From positions 21,937,501 to 22,001,500 of the forward strand of contig CM065388.1 of NCBI GenBank assembly GCA_033060915.1: a stretch of 64,000 bases of DNA. The letters are read 5' to 3'. Position 1 is the first letter of the stretch, and every line of letters starts with the position of its first letter. Shown piece after piece: positions 20,082 through 32,869 of the stretch. The position numbers and the translations under genes were made by a program. This stretch comes from Euryodendron excelsum (taxonomy: Eukaryota > Streptophyta > Magnoliopsida > Ericales > Pentaphylacaceae). Under the pieces are notes generated by a model. It did no database searches. It was not told where the DNA came from and saw only the letters and a list, made by a program, of their open reading frames with translations.

Positions 20082-22862
20082 TAAGTTAAAAGATGGTGGC
20101 TACATATTCCAAAACGAGTGGCCACAATGTTACCACATTACAAAAAATTCAAACGAGTGGCTACAATTTTGCCGCATTACTAAATATTAGCGATTCTAAA
20201 GTGGTACTAAACCTTTAAATGAAAGAGGTGGGTCCGAACCATGCTTTCGGTAACATGAACAAAATTTTAGTCACTTGTTTTTTTAATGTGGTTACAATTT
20301 GTTCAAATGGATCTCTCTATTTTGCGTCCAAAATAGAAAGGTTCCAAATTCAATTCTCCAGACATTTAGACTGTGTTTAGAATAAGAATTTTGTGATGAA
20401 AAAAAAAAAGATAAGAAAAAAAAAGTAAATATTATATTTTATTTTGTTATTTTTTTTTATATTTTTTTCATAATAAATCCAGTGCGAAACATAACAGTAG
20501 AAAATTTGACTCTCATATAAGAATGGCATAGGAGCTTCAGAAGTGGTAAGCGCTCATAGAAATGAGTGGCATTAATTATTGATTGCTCTGTAAGATTGTA
20601 CATGAGTAAAAGCATAATTACAGATATATACATGTACGGGAGTAAAAAATAATATTATTAGTGAATAAATATTCCGTAAGTTGTTAATCCAGTTGTTTAT
20701 TCAATACTTGAGTGATTTTATCCCTTGTGAATATTCCTCTATGCAAGCGTACATTTAATTTTTCTCAAACACTTCTTTTTTTGTATGTCAATTTCCTTAT
20801 ACTTTCCTTGTAAATAGGAGTTTTTTAGTCTATGCAATTATGCATAACCATAGTATCAAAAACGGAAGTGGCAAAGATACAAAAAGTAAAACGCAAAATG
20901 TGAAATAAGGTCTAAGAGTATTATGACAAATGGAATGCGCTAAGTGAGAAATGAAAACGCTAATAGGGAAATAAATTGTATATTGGAAAATTCGTCAGGA
21001 ATCTTAAAAAATAAAGTATTGAAATACTTTATGATCAATTATGGGCACATTTTAAAATGCATCTAATGGTCCAGCTTCACAAGATTTTAACACATGACAA
21101 GAAAATTTATAATTATATTCTTGAATTTTAGCATATCTTGAAACAAATTATGTAGAACTACAGAGTTTTTGTTGACCCCGCATTTGCATCCCTTATCACT
21201 GTGATGCCAACAATTTCCGAAGAATCTGTACCAAATAATGTACACCTCAAGGATTTCTGGACCAAAGATCGGTCATCTCCCAGGGATTTGACCAGTCATC
21301 GACCACTCATGATCGCCTTCGATGATCAAACAAGAAGCCAATGATCACTCGCATCGAATTTTGATGACACGAACCGAAATTTTTGCAATCCGCATAATCA
21401 TGGTAAGAATTTACATTTTTTCGCTTAATGTATATTAGAAGGTTAGGCATAAACATAGCATGTGCAGTCAATTTCTTCTCACATTCGAGATAAAAGTAAA
21501 AAAATAAACATAAAAGAGATAAAACAAAACACATCCAGGAAAGAAAGGAAACAAGACAAAAGCATCACATAAAAAAAAAGCCTTCGAATTTCTTGAATCT
21601 AACAAAATTCTTCAAATGAGTAATTATATATTTTTTTTAGGTTCAAATGATATATTTTAGATTCAAAATTCTTCAAATGAATAATTATATATTTTAGATC
21701 CCAATGAAAAAGAGATAGTGTATTGTCTCAAATAATTGTGTGATCTCTTGAGCCGTTTCCCAATGATACTCTTGAAATTATGATTTTTTCGGAGAAGATG
21801 ATGATGAAGAGTTCAAAAACATTAAACAATTGAAGTGGTTAGCAATAATATATACACGTGTAGTTGTTTATTTTTAGGTTTTACCACAGGAGGAAACCTC
21901 AAGAGGGGAGAGTTTTTAAGTTGTTTAAATTCTTGTTAACACTGACGCTGAGACGATAAGTTCATTCGTCTTTGTCATAGAGACAGGAAGGAATGGAAAG
22001 AGTTCAATAAGTTTTAAGTAATTGAAGCACTGTTCTATATGTAGAAAGTGGAGTAATTGTAGAAAAAAAGTGTTTGCATATTTATCCTTTTTAGTTGGTG
22101 AATTCAAATCTAATTAAAAGGGTAACTAAGTGGGACTAACATAGTCTTTTTAGAATGAGAATGTATTGAGGCAGCTTTAGAAGCCGTTGAACACCAAATT
22201 GTCTTCATCCTTTATATGTTACTAGTGAGAGGGCCATTGGTGCCCATTACACAATTATGATATTTTAATGGTGCATAGAGAGTCTATTAATTAACGGTGA
22301 ATTAATAGTTATAGTCAATAATATGAAGTTCCCTGGCTATGATTACGAGAGGATTCGCAGTTATGATTTTAAAGAGCTAACTGGCAAGAAGATAGATAGA
22401 AATGTTGCATGTAATGAAAACAACTATGAATGTATCATATAGTAGTTGTAGTGGTTACTCAACGCTCACAAGTATTATAGAGTAAAATTGCAAACGAGCA
22501 TTAAATATGAAATCAATTTGAACTTGCCACCATTCATTGACATAGACATGACAATGAAGATAAAAGTGTGTCAGGCATTTCATCATATAACATACATATG
22601 TTAACCTTAAAACTTGAAACATGATACTGGTATCATATTAGGAATTACAATAGGCAGAAAGAGATCCTAGATCCCATTGGTATTTCACTATTGAATTGAA
22701 TGAAGCATGAGCGTAGTAGAATATACAAATTCATGTTTTGATATGCATCACTGCATAATTTTGAAAGAGAATGCTAGGTGAAAACCCATTGAAGCTGTGA
22801 AAAAATGGCTGTGGAAAATTGAAATGAAAAAACCAAAACCAGAATGAGAAATTTGGAAGCTT
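20082..22862. other. AT-rich intergenic DNA, no gene seen
   Basis: Homopolymer-rich, non-coding sequence. A short repeat of AATTCTTCAAATGA(A/G)TAATTATATATTTT occurs twice near 21605 and 21666. No domain or RNA gene was recognised. Confidence 0.5.
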
Positions 22863-22945
22863 ACAATCCAGTAGGTGAACAATCTTGTGTTGTTATAACC
22901 AGAAAGATCTTGGCTAACCTGAAATTTTGTAGCTCTACAATGAGA
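22863..22945 (-). pseudogene. Neprosin-like (DUF239) exon fragment
   Basis: The - strand reads FQVSQDLSGYNNTRLFTYW followed by a GTAAGC donor. Neprosin-domain proteins have a GWQVxPxLYGDxxTRLFTYWT block here. The preceding Trp and neighbouring acidic residues are changed, and I see no TGCYN exon downstream (leftward). Neprosins are secreted prolyl endopeptidases. It is most likely a relic exon. Confidence 0.5.
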
Positions 22946-23247
22946 CTTAATATCCAATTTCAGTGCTGTTGAGAATCTTGAGATGTTCACAAAAGAACAA
23001 CCCAATATCTAAAGTTGCGATAAGCTAAATTTATTAAGTTACTGTATTTGGGGCTCCCAAACATCAAAGGTTGCTTTTGCACGATAGTACTTATCTCCTT
23101 CAACATAAGCTATTGCATGCTAATTACACCGCCAAAATCAACCAAAGAAAAAAATGCATTTAATCCAAACAAATCATCACCTAGTCAAGAAGTTGAAGAT
23201 CTAAAAAGTTCATTTTTCCTTTTCTGGATTCATTTTTGTTTATTTAC

Positions 23248-23500
23248 CTGATGATCATTTTCGTAGATAAAGTCAGGATCTATAGGCCGATGACCTTTAT
23301 GCTTCTTCTTTTTTTCATATCTTTTCCATCCATCCTCAAATTCAACAAAATCTGGATACTTTCTCATCATATCACATGCTCTGAACTGTTATCTCTTGAA
23401 TCTTATCTCGAACATTAATTCACTCCCTAAAAAGGAAAAATATATAAATAAAAAATCTATAAGCAATCAGAGAATAAGAACAATTTGTTAAAAAACCTCC

Positions 23501-23571
<71 letters not shown>

Positions 23572-23817
23572 ACAAGAGCCATGCAAACTTGCAATGTTGT
23601 CGTAAAATAACCAAGTTTAGCTGTGAAAATAACAAAGGAATGTACCTTTCACCACTTTTGTTATCTTTGACAAGCTCATTGGCTTGCTCTAGTAAATAGT
23701 TGAGGAAAAAATCTCAAATCAAATTACCCACATTAAGTTAATCTGTAATGCAGCTTAAAAACTCACACCTTCCTCTCGTTGTAGTGCTGCATTGTCCTTA
23801 ATAGATTATCTTGATTG
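23248..23817 (-). pseudogene. Three exon-like segments of an unrecognised gene
   Basis: Three pieces on the - strand have splice-like borders. Exon-like A (23769-23817) encodes NQDNLLRTMQHYNERK. B (23646-23688) follows a TACTAG acceptor and ends AAAG|GTACA. C (about 23248-23388) encodes MMRKYPDFVEFEDGWKRYEK, then a Lys-rich stretch and RPIDPDFIYEND, ending CAG|GTAAAT. Their codon-like sense and intron borders argue for a former gene. The frames of A, B and C do not join cleanly, and an upstream stop touches C. I do not recognise the family. Confidence 0.35.
23502..23566. repeat. C34 homopolymer followed by (AC)n microsatellite
   Basis: 34 consecutive C at 23502-23535, then about 15 AC units. 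It lies in the spacer between exon-like segments B and C. Exact length in a raw assembly is uncertain. Confidence 0.9.
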
Positions 23818-25807
23818 CTTATGCAACTAAAAACATCTACAGCAAAATTCATGCCAAAAGCATTTCATGTCTTCACAAATATATATATATAGTATATTTC
23901 AAAATATCATGAACAAGTTTAAAAAGATAATAATATAACAATACATGAACAGAGGATCACATCAACATCAATCAATTAACTAAGAGTGAGTGATAAGAGT
24001 GTGTAACGTTATCAACAAAAATAACCAAAATGTAATTCTTGGATGTAAAATATCACTACCTTGAGTAGGTGGTGATGACAAGAGTGGTTATGCTTCAATT
24101 TGAGTCAAAAATCAAGCTCTCGATATCCATATTACAATTAGCAACATGCATTGGATGTCTCATATCCACCAACAGATAATCCAAATTCATAGCCCATTAT
24201 AACTAAAAATTTTCACCACATTATATGCAAATAAATCAAGAGAACCTTCTTAGGACAAATAATAGGAAAACAATTGCTGATTGTTGCAATCAAGATATGA
24301 ACCCTAATTTAAGCAAAACCAGTATTAGACTTGCATTAAAGGAACTTTATGAAGACAATATCTAGACATTTCAAATGAAAACCTTTCTGTTAGTTGCATA
24401 CAATCACATTGAGAATACCAATTTATGAAAACAATGTAAAACAGCAGTTGCATTAAAGATATATAGTACCAATTACAATGTCAGTTCCAATTGCTATTGT
24501 ATTAAAATCTTTCCTCAACTTATCCAAAACTACAAAAGTATCTTTAGTCAAAATATTGTGGAAAATGAAATTATCATACTACGAACCACTAAAGGTTATT
24601 TCTTATACTTAACTATTTAGGTAAAGTTTTGATTGCTTGTACATGTCAATTTACATGCATAGAACCATCTCTAACCATTAAGTATGTGTTCTAAATAGAT
24701 GATATATTTAACTAACAAAATAATGCCTCGTATGTTTTCAACTACTCAGTTTCATATCTAATTTGAGACGTATGATCTAATCATTTTCCCAAGGCATGTA
24801 TCTGTATTTCAATCTTCATTTTAAAAATAAAACAAAGCCTCTGTTTAAGAAAATAGTTAAAAGAAAATGGAAGAGGAAGTCAACAATGTATTTAAGACGT
24901 TTTTACTTTGGGACAAGTAAAGATATCATGTCATGGAGTAGAACAGTTAATAAAGATGAACAAAAGTTACCAGAAACAAAACCATAAATAATGATTAACA
25001 ATGATAGCTCTTTTAATTTTAATTTTTTCCTTCTTTTTGTAGATAGTTTAAGAATAGTAATCATGTTCAAAGTGTAAATGGCTGCAAAGCAAAAGCATTG
25101 GATAGAAAGAACTCAAGATGAGCTGAAGAACATAATTGCAATAAAAATAAAAAAACATGCCACTAAACAAATTTACATGATGGACTCAGTCAAATATAAA
25201 TTTTCCTCTAGTACTAATCAATTAACCCTTACAAGATTTCCAATAGCCACAAAAAAAACAAACTTTTTCGAAGTTCTAGATATATTCGGCTATATACATG
25301 TATACTTGTGAAAATATTTTCAAGATAAATAAAAAAATGGAGTAAAAAAGAACTATGAGGAAACTGATGTGCAAGGATTAATTTTATTAAAAACAAAAAG
25401 AAAAGTTGTAAAGAAATCAAAATTAACAAAAATAAAAATAGCAGTTCAAGCCTCAAAGAGGTATCAAAACTATTTCACTCAAAATTAGCACTTCATATGA
25501 TTTTCTCAACATCAAAAAAATGACGGCACTTTAATTTTGTTGAAAACTGTGGTCATCGTCACTCCTGTAATAAGCATAAAATAATATACCTGGTAAATAT
25601 GTGTAGTTAGACAATGTTGATACCCACAAATCAAAAACCAAAAAATTGTAAAATAATGAAGCCGCCACATCTAAACTGGTGTCCTTTTACAAGAGTGAAG
25701 ATCCCAACACACCAATGAACCATACTCTGATTGGTAGCATTGTGCTCTGTTCTTCAGGAATCAACAGTTGTAGAGAAAGAACACCGATGTAATAGGATTG
25801 TTGTTTT
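23818..25807. other. AT-rich intergenic DNA, no gene seen
   Basis: Contains a short TA run at about 23880 and scattered A-runs. Short reading frames here look like chance frames. Confidence 0.5.
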
Positions 25808-28203
25808 TGTGAAACTCTAATATCGTAATTTTATAATTTCTTAACTTATATTTATTAAATGATTAATTAATATGTAAATATTATGTGGCTGCATGTATGT
25901 GTGACATGTGACAAGTGGTGAGTTGAGTGGTGAGTCATTAGTGAGTATGTGCATAGGATACCTAAGAGTGTGAGATACACTCTTGTATCTATATTGACTT
26001 CTAGTAACAATAGAAGTCAAGAGAGAAGAGATGAGCTTTCGGTGGAGAGAAAGAGAGAAAAGACAAGAGAGGAACAAGATTAGTGGGGAGACAAAGAAAA
26101 AGAAAAAGAAAGAGAAACAAAAAAAAAAGGCTAGTGGAGAGTGGGTGACCTACCATCATCGGGGAGAGAAGAAGAAAAAATGAATAGAGGGAGTGAAGAA
26201 AGTTGGCTGCTATCATTCGAATAGAAGAGAGATAAAAAAATAAAAAATAGAAAAAAAGAGAAGAGAAGAGAAAGAGAGAGGAGGAAAAAGAAGAAGAGGT
26301 CAAGGGTAGGCTTGTTGCATCTTAATTTCAAGATCTAAGGTAAGATCAACATATTTCTTGCTTGATCTATTTCATTTCCATGGTTTAGTACCTGCTAGTA
26401 TATTTTATGCCATGATAGGAGGTGGAGGAAGATGATGGATGAGAGGGGTGGTTGGGGTTTCCATGATGGAACCCTAAAGTCTTCATGTTATATATTTGCT
26501 GTTTTGTGATGAATTAGTTTATCTAAAAATATTGTTTCTAGATGCATTTTTGAACACTTGAATTTAGAGTTATAATAGTAATTTGAACTTTGGTCTCACT
26601 AAAAAATATTGTATTTTTGAATTATGGTGAATTTTAGAAGTTAGACTATCACTGTTGAAATTTGTTATCCTGATATGCGACCCCTGCATTGACAACAATA
26701 TTTAACCAAGTTATAGTAGTCAAAATATTATGAAAGTTTTACTGTTTCTATTAAAAATTTGGATGAGAGTATATAAATTCTAGGTTATTTTGATGTCGTT
26801 TGCCTATGTTAAGAACCTCTCAAATATGGACCATCTGTAGCTGAATTCTCTATTCTGTAGCACTTTCATATTTTACAAAATATCAAATAAATACTTAAAC
26901 TTGTGCAATAAATGTGAAATTTGGTTTGAGTACTATCTGAGATGTTTATTTTGTATACCCCAAGTTTTGAAATTTTTTGATAAAAGCTCACGAAGATATG
27001 TCCATGTTATGAGGACTATGTCAGTTATGGTAGATTAAAGTACTTGGTGGATTTTGGTACCTTTAAGTTTATTTTCAAATGATTATGTTCAAGGTGTATA
27101 TTTGGTGTTAGAGTATTATTTATGAATTATTTTGTTATGTTCAATATTTATTAATGAATTATACCATATGATTCCAAAACTAATATGATTATGGTGGTAG
27201 AAGCTAAAGAAGGTCAAGAACCTTTAACGTCAACTAATGAGTAACTTCATCGGGTGTGTGCGCAATGACAGGTGTGAATATAAGATAGCCTTATTCATAT
27301 TTAATGAATTATTTATTTTTTATATGTATGGTGGTGGTGAATTCGTATGAGGTGTTAATAGTGTTCATATATAAGGTGAAATTGGTGTTTATACGTATGA
27401 GGAGTTATGTGGAGACATTGGTGATTATAGATATATAAGGTGACATTGCATACTATCCATATTGTATGTCTTGCATTGTACTGGAGAGAGTTAACCACGG
27501 TAGGTTAACCAAAGGCTTAATCACGGTGGCCTAGCCCAGGGGTGCCACAGTGGACATTCCTTGATAACGAGCCATCGATATATTGGGTCAACGCTATCTA
27601 AATTGCCCGCACATTCGGGTGTTTCATGCATTGCATTACAAGATATTATTTAGTGGTGGATTATCTATTGATAGCGGATTCTGTAATTATGTATACAATG
27701 TTCTTTATGAATTTGATTATCTATCGTGAGCACGTTGACAATTAATTCATACCAACAAAGACTGTTTTGGCAGGTAACGTAGAGATGACGGTTTGATTCA
27801 CTGTAGTCTTGGTCTTAATCGCGATGGCATTCATGTCGGTGTCAGGATGTTGTGTCTTGGGGCTTAGGAAAGCTCTTGTTGCTTTGTTTTCAATTTCTTA
27901 TCATATTTGTTAAAGACGTTGGGATTTAAGTTATCTTTGTATTTTGCTTTATGTTAGCTTGACTTTTATGAGGGTTTGTTATGTATCTATATTTGAAAGA
28001 TGTGTGTAAGGTTATGGAATGATTTACTCTGATGTACTTTATATTCATGTATGGTTGGTACATAGTTATATAAAGCAATGGTGTTTATTTGTGTTCTATT
28101 TTTGGGTGTGGATTGAGAAGTTATTCGTAGGTACGGTGATCTGTGCGATCATATCTCACTTAATGTGACATTAATGATGTTTAATTGGGATGAGGGTGTG
28201 ACA
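25808..28203. mobile_element. Candidate Ty3/gypsy (chromovirus-like) solo LTR, about 2.4 kb
   Basis: The start TGTGAAACTCTAATATCGTAA and the end GAGGGTGTGACA look like Tekay/Del-type LTR ends. Inside are a TTAACCACGG...TTAATCACGGTGG segment (about 27490-27530) and CCCGCACATTCGGGTG near 27605, of the kind found in such LTRs. No coding or primer site adjoins. Flanks GTTTT and ACTTT do not make a convincing duplication, so borders and class are tentative. A purine-rich stretch at 26010-26330 is simple sequence. Confidence 0.42.
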
Positions 28204-28304
28204 ACTTTCTTCGATACTGACATAAATGACAGACACAGGAAGTGCAACACTCATAGATGAATGAGAGATGAACGAGAACGAAACAAATCAAATAGTATAG
28301 GAAG

Positions 28305-28596
28305 TTATTTGTTGCTCTGACCAAATCCAACGGAATTTCCTTCTTGCATGGACATCTTTGGCTGCAGCACTAATTTAGAAAAAAAGTAAAAATTCTGTAA
28401 TTGCTGACATGTTTATGCCATCAAATTTGTCTATTAGAGTAGATATACTCAAATAAAGAACAAATCGTAAAATCCATTTATAAAACGATAAACAAAAGAA
28501 AAAAATAAACAATAGTTGGGGGCATACCTGGAGCAACTTTTTCTGTCTTGTAAACAATGCATAGATGTTCGAAAAGAACTCCAACTATCCTGTTAA
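28305..28596 (-). pseudogene. Two exon-like segments ending in a stop, unrecognised
   Basis: The right segment (28528-28596) follows a GGCAAAG acceptor, reads NRIVGVLFEHLCIVYKTEKV and Ala-Pro, and ends CAG|GTATG. The left segment (28305-28369) follows AAATTAG, joins in phase, and reads VLQPKMSMQEGNSVGFGQ to a TAA at 28305-28307. This could be the 3' end of a small gene. A TATATATAAA box on the same strand at about 29775 could be its promoter, but no start exon was found. Family unknown. Confidence 0.28.
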
Positions 28597-29516
28597 CTTT
28601 GCCAAGTTAGGTAATTGAACCAAAATTCTACAAAACTTTCAATTCTAAAACATATCCGCATAAAATTTTCTTATTACTTATAGATCCAACTAGGACAAAA
28701 AAGCATCAAAAACCATAAAAAAAAACATTTACAAAATAAAGAGTTGAAATAATATCTCAAAACAAAACAATGTTAAGAAGCATCACTAACTGAGCTCATT
28801 GGAGCACGGGAAAAGATTAAACAAAGGAAAATATTTGTAAATCAAAGACCACATACCTGACAATAAAGAAAAAAGGAAAAACTTACCGACATTACAATTC
28901 TTTCCAATCACCAACCATCATAAACTAATAGCATTTGAGCTCATAATAACAAACAAAAATAAGAAATAGAAAAACATTAACAGATCAAAGACCTTTCAAG
29001 TGTGTTCTTTAAGAAATGGGTTTCATCTAAGGAAAAAAATCCATTCCCTTAAGAAGATATATTAGAAATTCTTAACGGAAGAACTATGAAATTTTACAAC
29101 ATAACAAAAGAAACAAAAAATCTAAAAAATGACTAAACCACCAAACCAATTTCACAAAAGCAATCCATCACCAAAAGTAACAAATAAACACAATATCCAC
29201 ATCTACAAAGGAAGCGCAACACAAATAAAGGAGCAGAACACTTAATGAAGAAAAAGGACAGTCGCTGGTGGTTAAAATTCTGTTGCTGTATCTCATGGTT
29301 AAAATTTTGTTGTTGTTCTTAAAAAGAACCATACACATATCATTGTATGTACTACATAGAGATATGTCTAGACACAAAAAAAAAAAAAAAAAAAAGACAC
29401 CATACAAAGAGATGAGGATAAGCTGTATTCTCCAATCACGTTAGAAAAGGATGACGATAGACCTCCTTAATTCATGCAAATAATGTTTAATTACCTATAG
29501 TTACCTCAACAAAGAC

Positions 29517-29547
<31 letters not shown>

Positions 29548-29966
29548 CCAAACACCAAAAAAAAAAAGGGTATAACATTATCAAATAACACTGACAGCCA
29601 AGGTAAAAATGGAATTTTGACAATGCTCTATACATTTAAAAAAAATGTCCCTGAAAGTAATTCCACAATACAATAAAGTAGTAGAGAAGCACAAGCGCCA
29701 AATGGACATTTCAACCCAAAATTCACTATTCATCAACAGACGAAAGCTCAATGTTCACGGAGGCTATTCGTGCTTTATATATAGTAGGTAGATAATAGAT
29801 GTTCAAGTCTCCAAAGCAAGTCGCTCGGGCTAAACTTATTTTTTAGTGCCCAAAGCACCAAGTGAGACCTAAACTTCAACTTTGATGTAGTTGTGATAAG
29901 GTCTTTCGCAGATGACTATGTGATTCTTATTGACAATACTCCTTGATAGATATGTAAAGTAGCCTA
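28597..29966. other. AT-rich DNA with A-runs; no gene seen
   Basis: A20 at 29376-29395 and A27 at 29517-29543 stand out. The - strand has TATATATAAAGC near 29772-29783. Nothing else was recognised. Confidence 0.45.
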
Positions 29967-30345
29967 TTTGTATCATAGTTATCAATATTGTCCTGTACCG
30001 ACCGGTACCAGTCATATCAGACCTAAACGGTCCCAATGAAAGTGAGTTACATACCAGTCAAGATACCAGCTAATATTGGTCAATACTGGTCAATACCGGT
30101 TGTACCGGGCTATACCGACCCATATTGGATTTACCGTATGGTACCAAATTTTTCATAATTTTCTTTAAATAATTTATTTTTATTGTATTTTAATAGTAAA
30201 TGTCTGTTAGAACTTGTGTTGGATAGATACAAGACAATTTTATGACTTCTAAATATATATTTAGATTGGATAAAATGTTTATAACAATAAATCTAATACG
30301 GTATCCGGTATTGCACTGATACGTATCTAGCAACTATGATTTGTA
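29967..30345. mobile_element. MITE, 367 bp, with TTTGTA target duplication
   Basis: The element spans 29973-30339: TCATAGTT at the left and AACTATGA at the right form a perfect 8-bp terminal inverted repeat. It is bordered by TTTGTA at 29967-29972 and 30340-30345. The TIR continues imperfectly (ATCAATA versus GCTAGATA). The left half is rich in TACCGG/ACCGGT motifs (about 30000-30120). No ORF, so a transposase would act in trans. A 6-bp duplication does not settle the superfamily. Confidence 0.7.
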
Positions 30346-30946
30346 CATCCATTCTAAGTATTGGTAAAGCAAGAAATTTTTTTTAGATGGGGCAACAATT
30401 ATTTACAATCCCAAAATGTTTTTTTGAAATTAATGCCATATAACTAGAATTTTTATACAATTTTTTCATCAAATGATGTGGTTGTTCGTGGTTCTTTTAT
30501 TTTGAACCAAAAGACCAACCATTTTGCTTCAAAATTTTAAGACTGCCGCTGCCAAATTATTCTAGTGGAGTTTTCTATACAATTTTTTTTTATAATTAAC
30601 AATAGTACACTTGACTTCGTACAATTATATAATGTATAAAGAGATCGTTGAAGCAAATTAAGAATTTAAGGAGAATATTAATCAATTTTTTGAGGGAACA
30701 AATTGAAGGATATTTATAAAATTATAGGTTAAAGTAGAATTTGGAAAAATTTAGAGGCCGTTGATAAAGATTCATAAGGAGCAAATTAAAAGATATTTCA
30801 AAAATTATACGCAAAATTAAATTTTTAAAAAATTGACCCTCTGGGCCTATTTGGCTCAACCCCTGATTCTAAGCACCAAAAAAAAAAAAAAAAAAAGGAC
30901 AGTCGCTCTAATCTCCTTCTGATGATCAAGGTCAAAAGTTGGTGAT
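30346..30946. other. AT-rich flank of the Athila-like element, no gene seen
   Basis: Non-coding, with an A18 run at about 30879. Confidence 0.5.
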
Positions 30947-32221
30947 TGATTACACTCCAAAAAGTGTAATCTAAAGTCCCTAAATAGCTATTGTTAGTCA
31001 AATTAGAGTGCATATATATTCCTCATTTTAGTATAATAATTGTTTTAATAAGTGTTTGTGGGTATTTTGCAGGTTCCGAGTGAAGAAAGGGCAAATTTAA
31101 AGCAAAAAGAGCCAAAATGTGCATTGACCGTATGTACGGTGGTCCCATTGTACGTACAGTAACATCCACCATACGTATGCCTGCAACAAAAACCCAAACT
31201 TCAAAGAGCTCGAATCAACGTCAAGCTGACCGTACGTATAGTATGCTTACCGTAGCATACCGTACGTATGGTGAATAATACCGTATGTACGGTATCGACA
31301 GTCCTGTGTGTATTTTTCAGCAATACCTATGGGAAATGACACGATTTTTGGATCAATCTCCATTTTTTAGGCTAGATTTTCAGTTAGTACGAATTACAGA
31401 GAGAGAAAGTGGGTTTATATTGTATTTTCTTTCATTTTCTTGCATTTTCTTTGTAATCAAACACCAATTCCTTCATCAATCAATGAGAAATTTGCAATTC
31501 TTCATAGTTTCTCTTATGGAATCAAGTAGCTAAGCATCTCTTGAATGTAATTGTGGAGATCTACCAAGGATCTTCAAGGGCTTCAATGGAGGTATATGAA
31601 TTTCAATGATTTATCTTATGTTTTCTCCAATTTTTTCTCAATTGAGTTGTAGACCCATAGAACACTTAGATGCATAATATAGGTTGGTAATTGATATGCA
31701 CAATCTTTTAATTGGTATAGGAGTTGCACATTTGATGGTTTGTCTCTAAGATTCCTACAATGAAACAACAATTTATACTCAATTGAACTTGAATTCAAGC
31801 TTTTATCGTCGAAATCCTCCTGGTCAAAGATCCATGGAGTGAACCTTGACTTGAGTTAAACAAATCTCCATTGAAGACCTTGTAGAGAATGGGTATATTG
31901 AAGCAATTGCATTCAAGCCTTTCATTAATTGTTTTTAAATCTAGTTATAATTACTCTTAACCTTTAGTTCAATTAGTTTAATTGGTAGTCAACACAATCA
32001 CACCATCAAAGCAATTTTTGGTCTCATTTGTAGTTAATTTCAATTCGCTAAGTAACATTCTAATTCAACCCAATTGGTTGGTTGTTTTGCTCTTATGTTT
32101 TGCCTATATTGGGTTTGATCTTTTTGGAAAACAAAATCGGTACTTGCTGAAATTTTACTTCAATTGCGACAACCGTACTCTTGTGGGAGGCTCAATTTCA
32201 TCATTTTGAAAGAGCGATTCA
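30947..32221 (+). repeat. 5' LTR of the Athila-like element
   Basis: TGATTACACTCC to GCGATTCA, 1275 bp. The region 31120-31300 carries about seven copies of the palindrome-like CCGTACGTACGGT family. The matching 3' LTR begins at 36988. Confidence 0.88.
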
Positions 32222-32226
32222 AGTTT

Positions 32227-32244
32227 TGGCACCGTTGCCGGGGA
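32227..32244 (+). promoter_or_regulatory. Primer-binding site, tRNA-Asp type
   Basis: TGGCACCGTTGCCGGGGA lies 5 bp inside the LTR end. It differs at one base from the TGGCGCCGTTGCCGGGGA site used by Athila-type elements. Confidence 0.85.
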
Positions 32245-32869
32245 TCAAAAGCATAAGACAAATACCAACAAGTTGCAGATTGGATAAGCACTTGGGAAAT
32301 TGCATATATATATATATATATATAAATGAAAACAAAAACAAAGAAAGGAGAAAAAGAAAACTAAACAGAGTAGAAAAAAAATTAAAAAATGGGTGGGAGT
32401 TGATCACTCACCCTCGATGGAGGAATCTTCGGCTAAGGCTATGGGTAATTTCGTTCCACCCTTTTGTGTGATAGCATGATATATTTTGATTTTTGGTTTT
32501 CTCTTTTATTTTAAGATTATTTTTGTTTGATTAATGTAGAATTTTTCATTGCATTAAGAACTGAATTGATGGATAGTAATTGGTGGATAGGCTTGTGTGC
32601 TATTTGCTTATTGGTGGTATCGCTATTGCCTAAGGAGATTGGAGGTTTCGGTTAGTTTAAATTTAATTGAATTGTGAATTGGTGGTACATTTATGTGAAG
32701 ATTGGAGGGTTTAGAAAGCGAATTAGTGGAAGGGAACTGTGAATTGATTTGTTAAGGCGCAGATTGCCAATTTGTTTGTACATTGCATTTATCTTCTATT
32801 GTGCAATTCATTATGTTTGATTGCTCATTTTCACACACATCACCATCTCACCACATTGGCATAGGCATA

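Noticed and set aside
26001..26331. Ser/Leu/Phe-rich - strand ORFs of 66-100 codons
   Set aside because: They come from a purine-rich simple-sequence stretch; no domain and no codon-like pattern.
29376..29543. A20 and A27 runs as poly(A) tails of LINE or SINE insertions
   Set aside because: No target duplications, SINE promoter boxes or LINE coding sequence could be found beside them.
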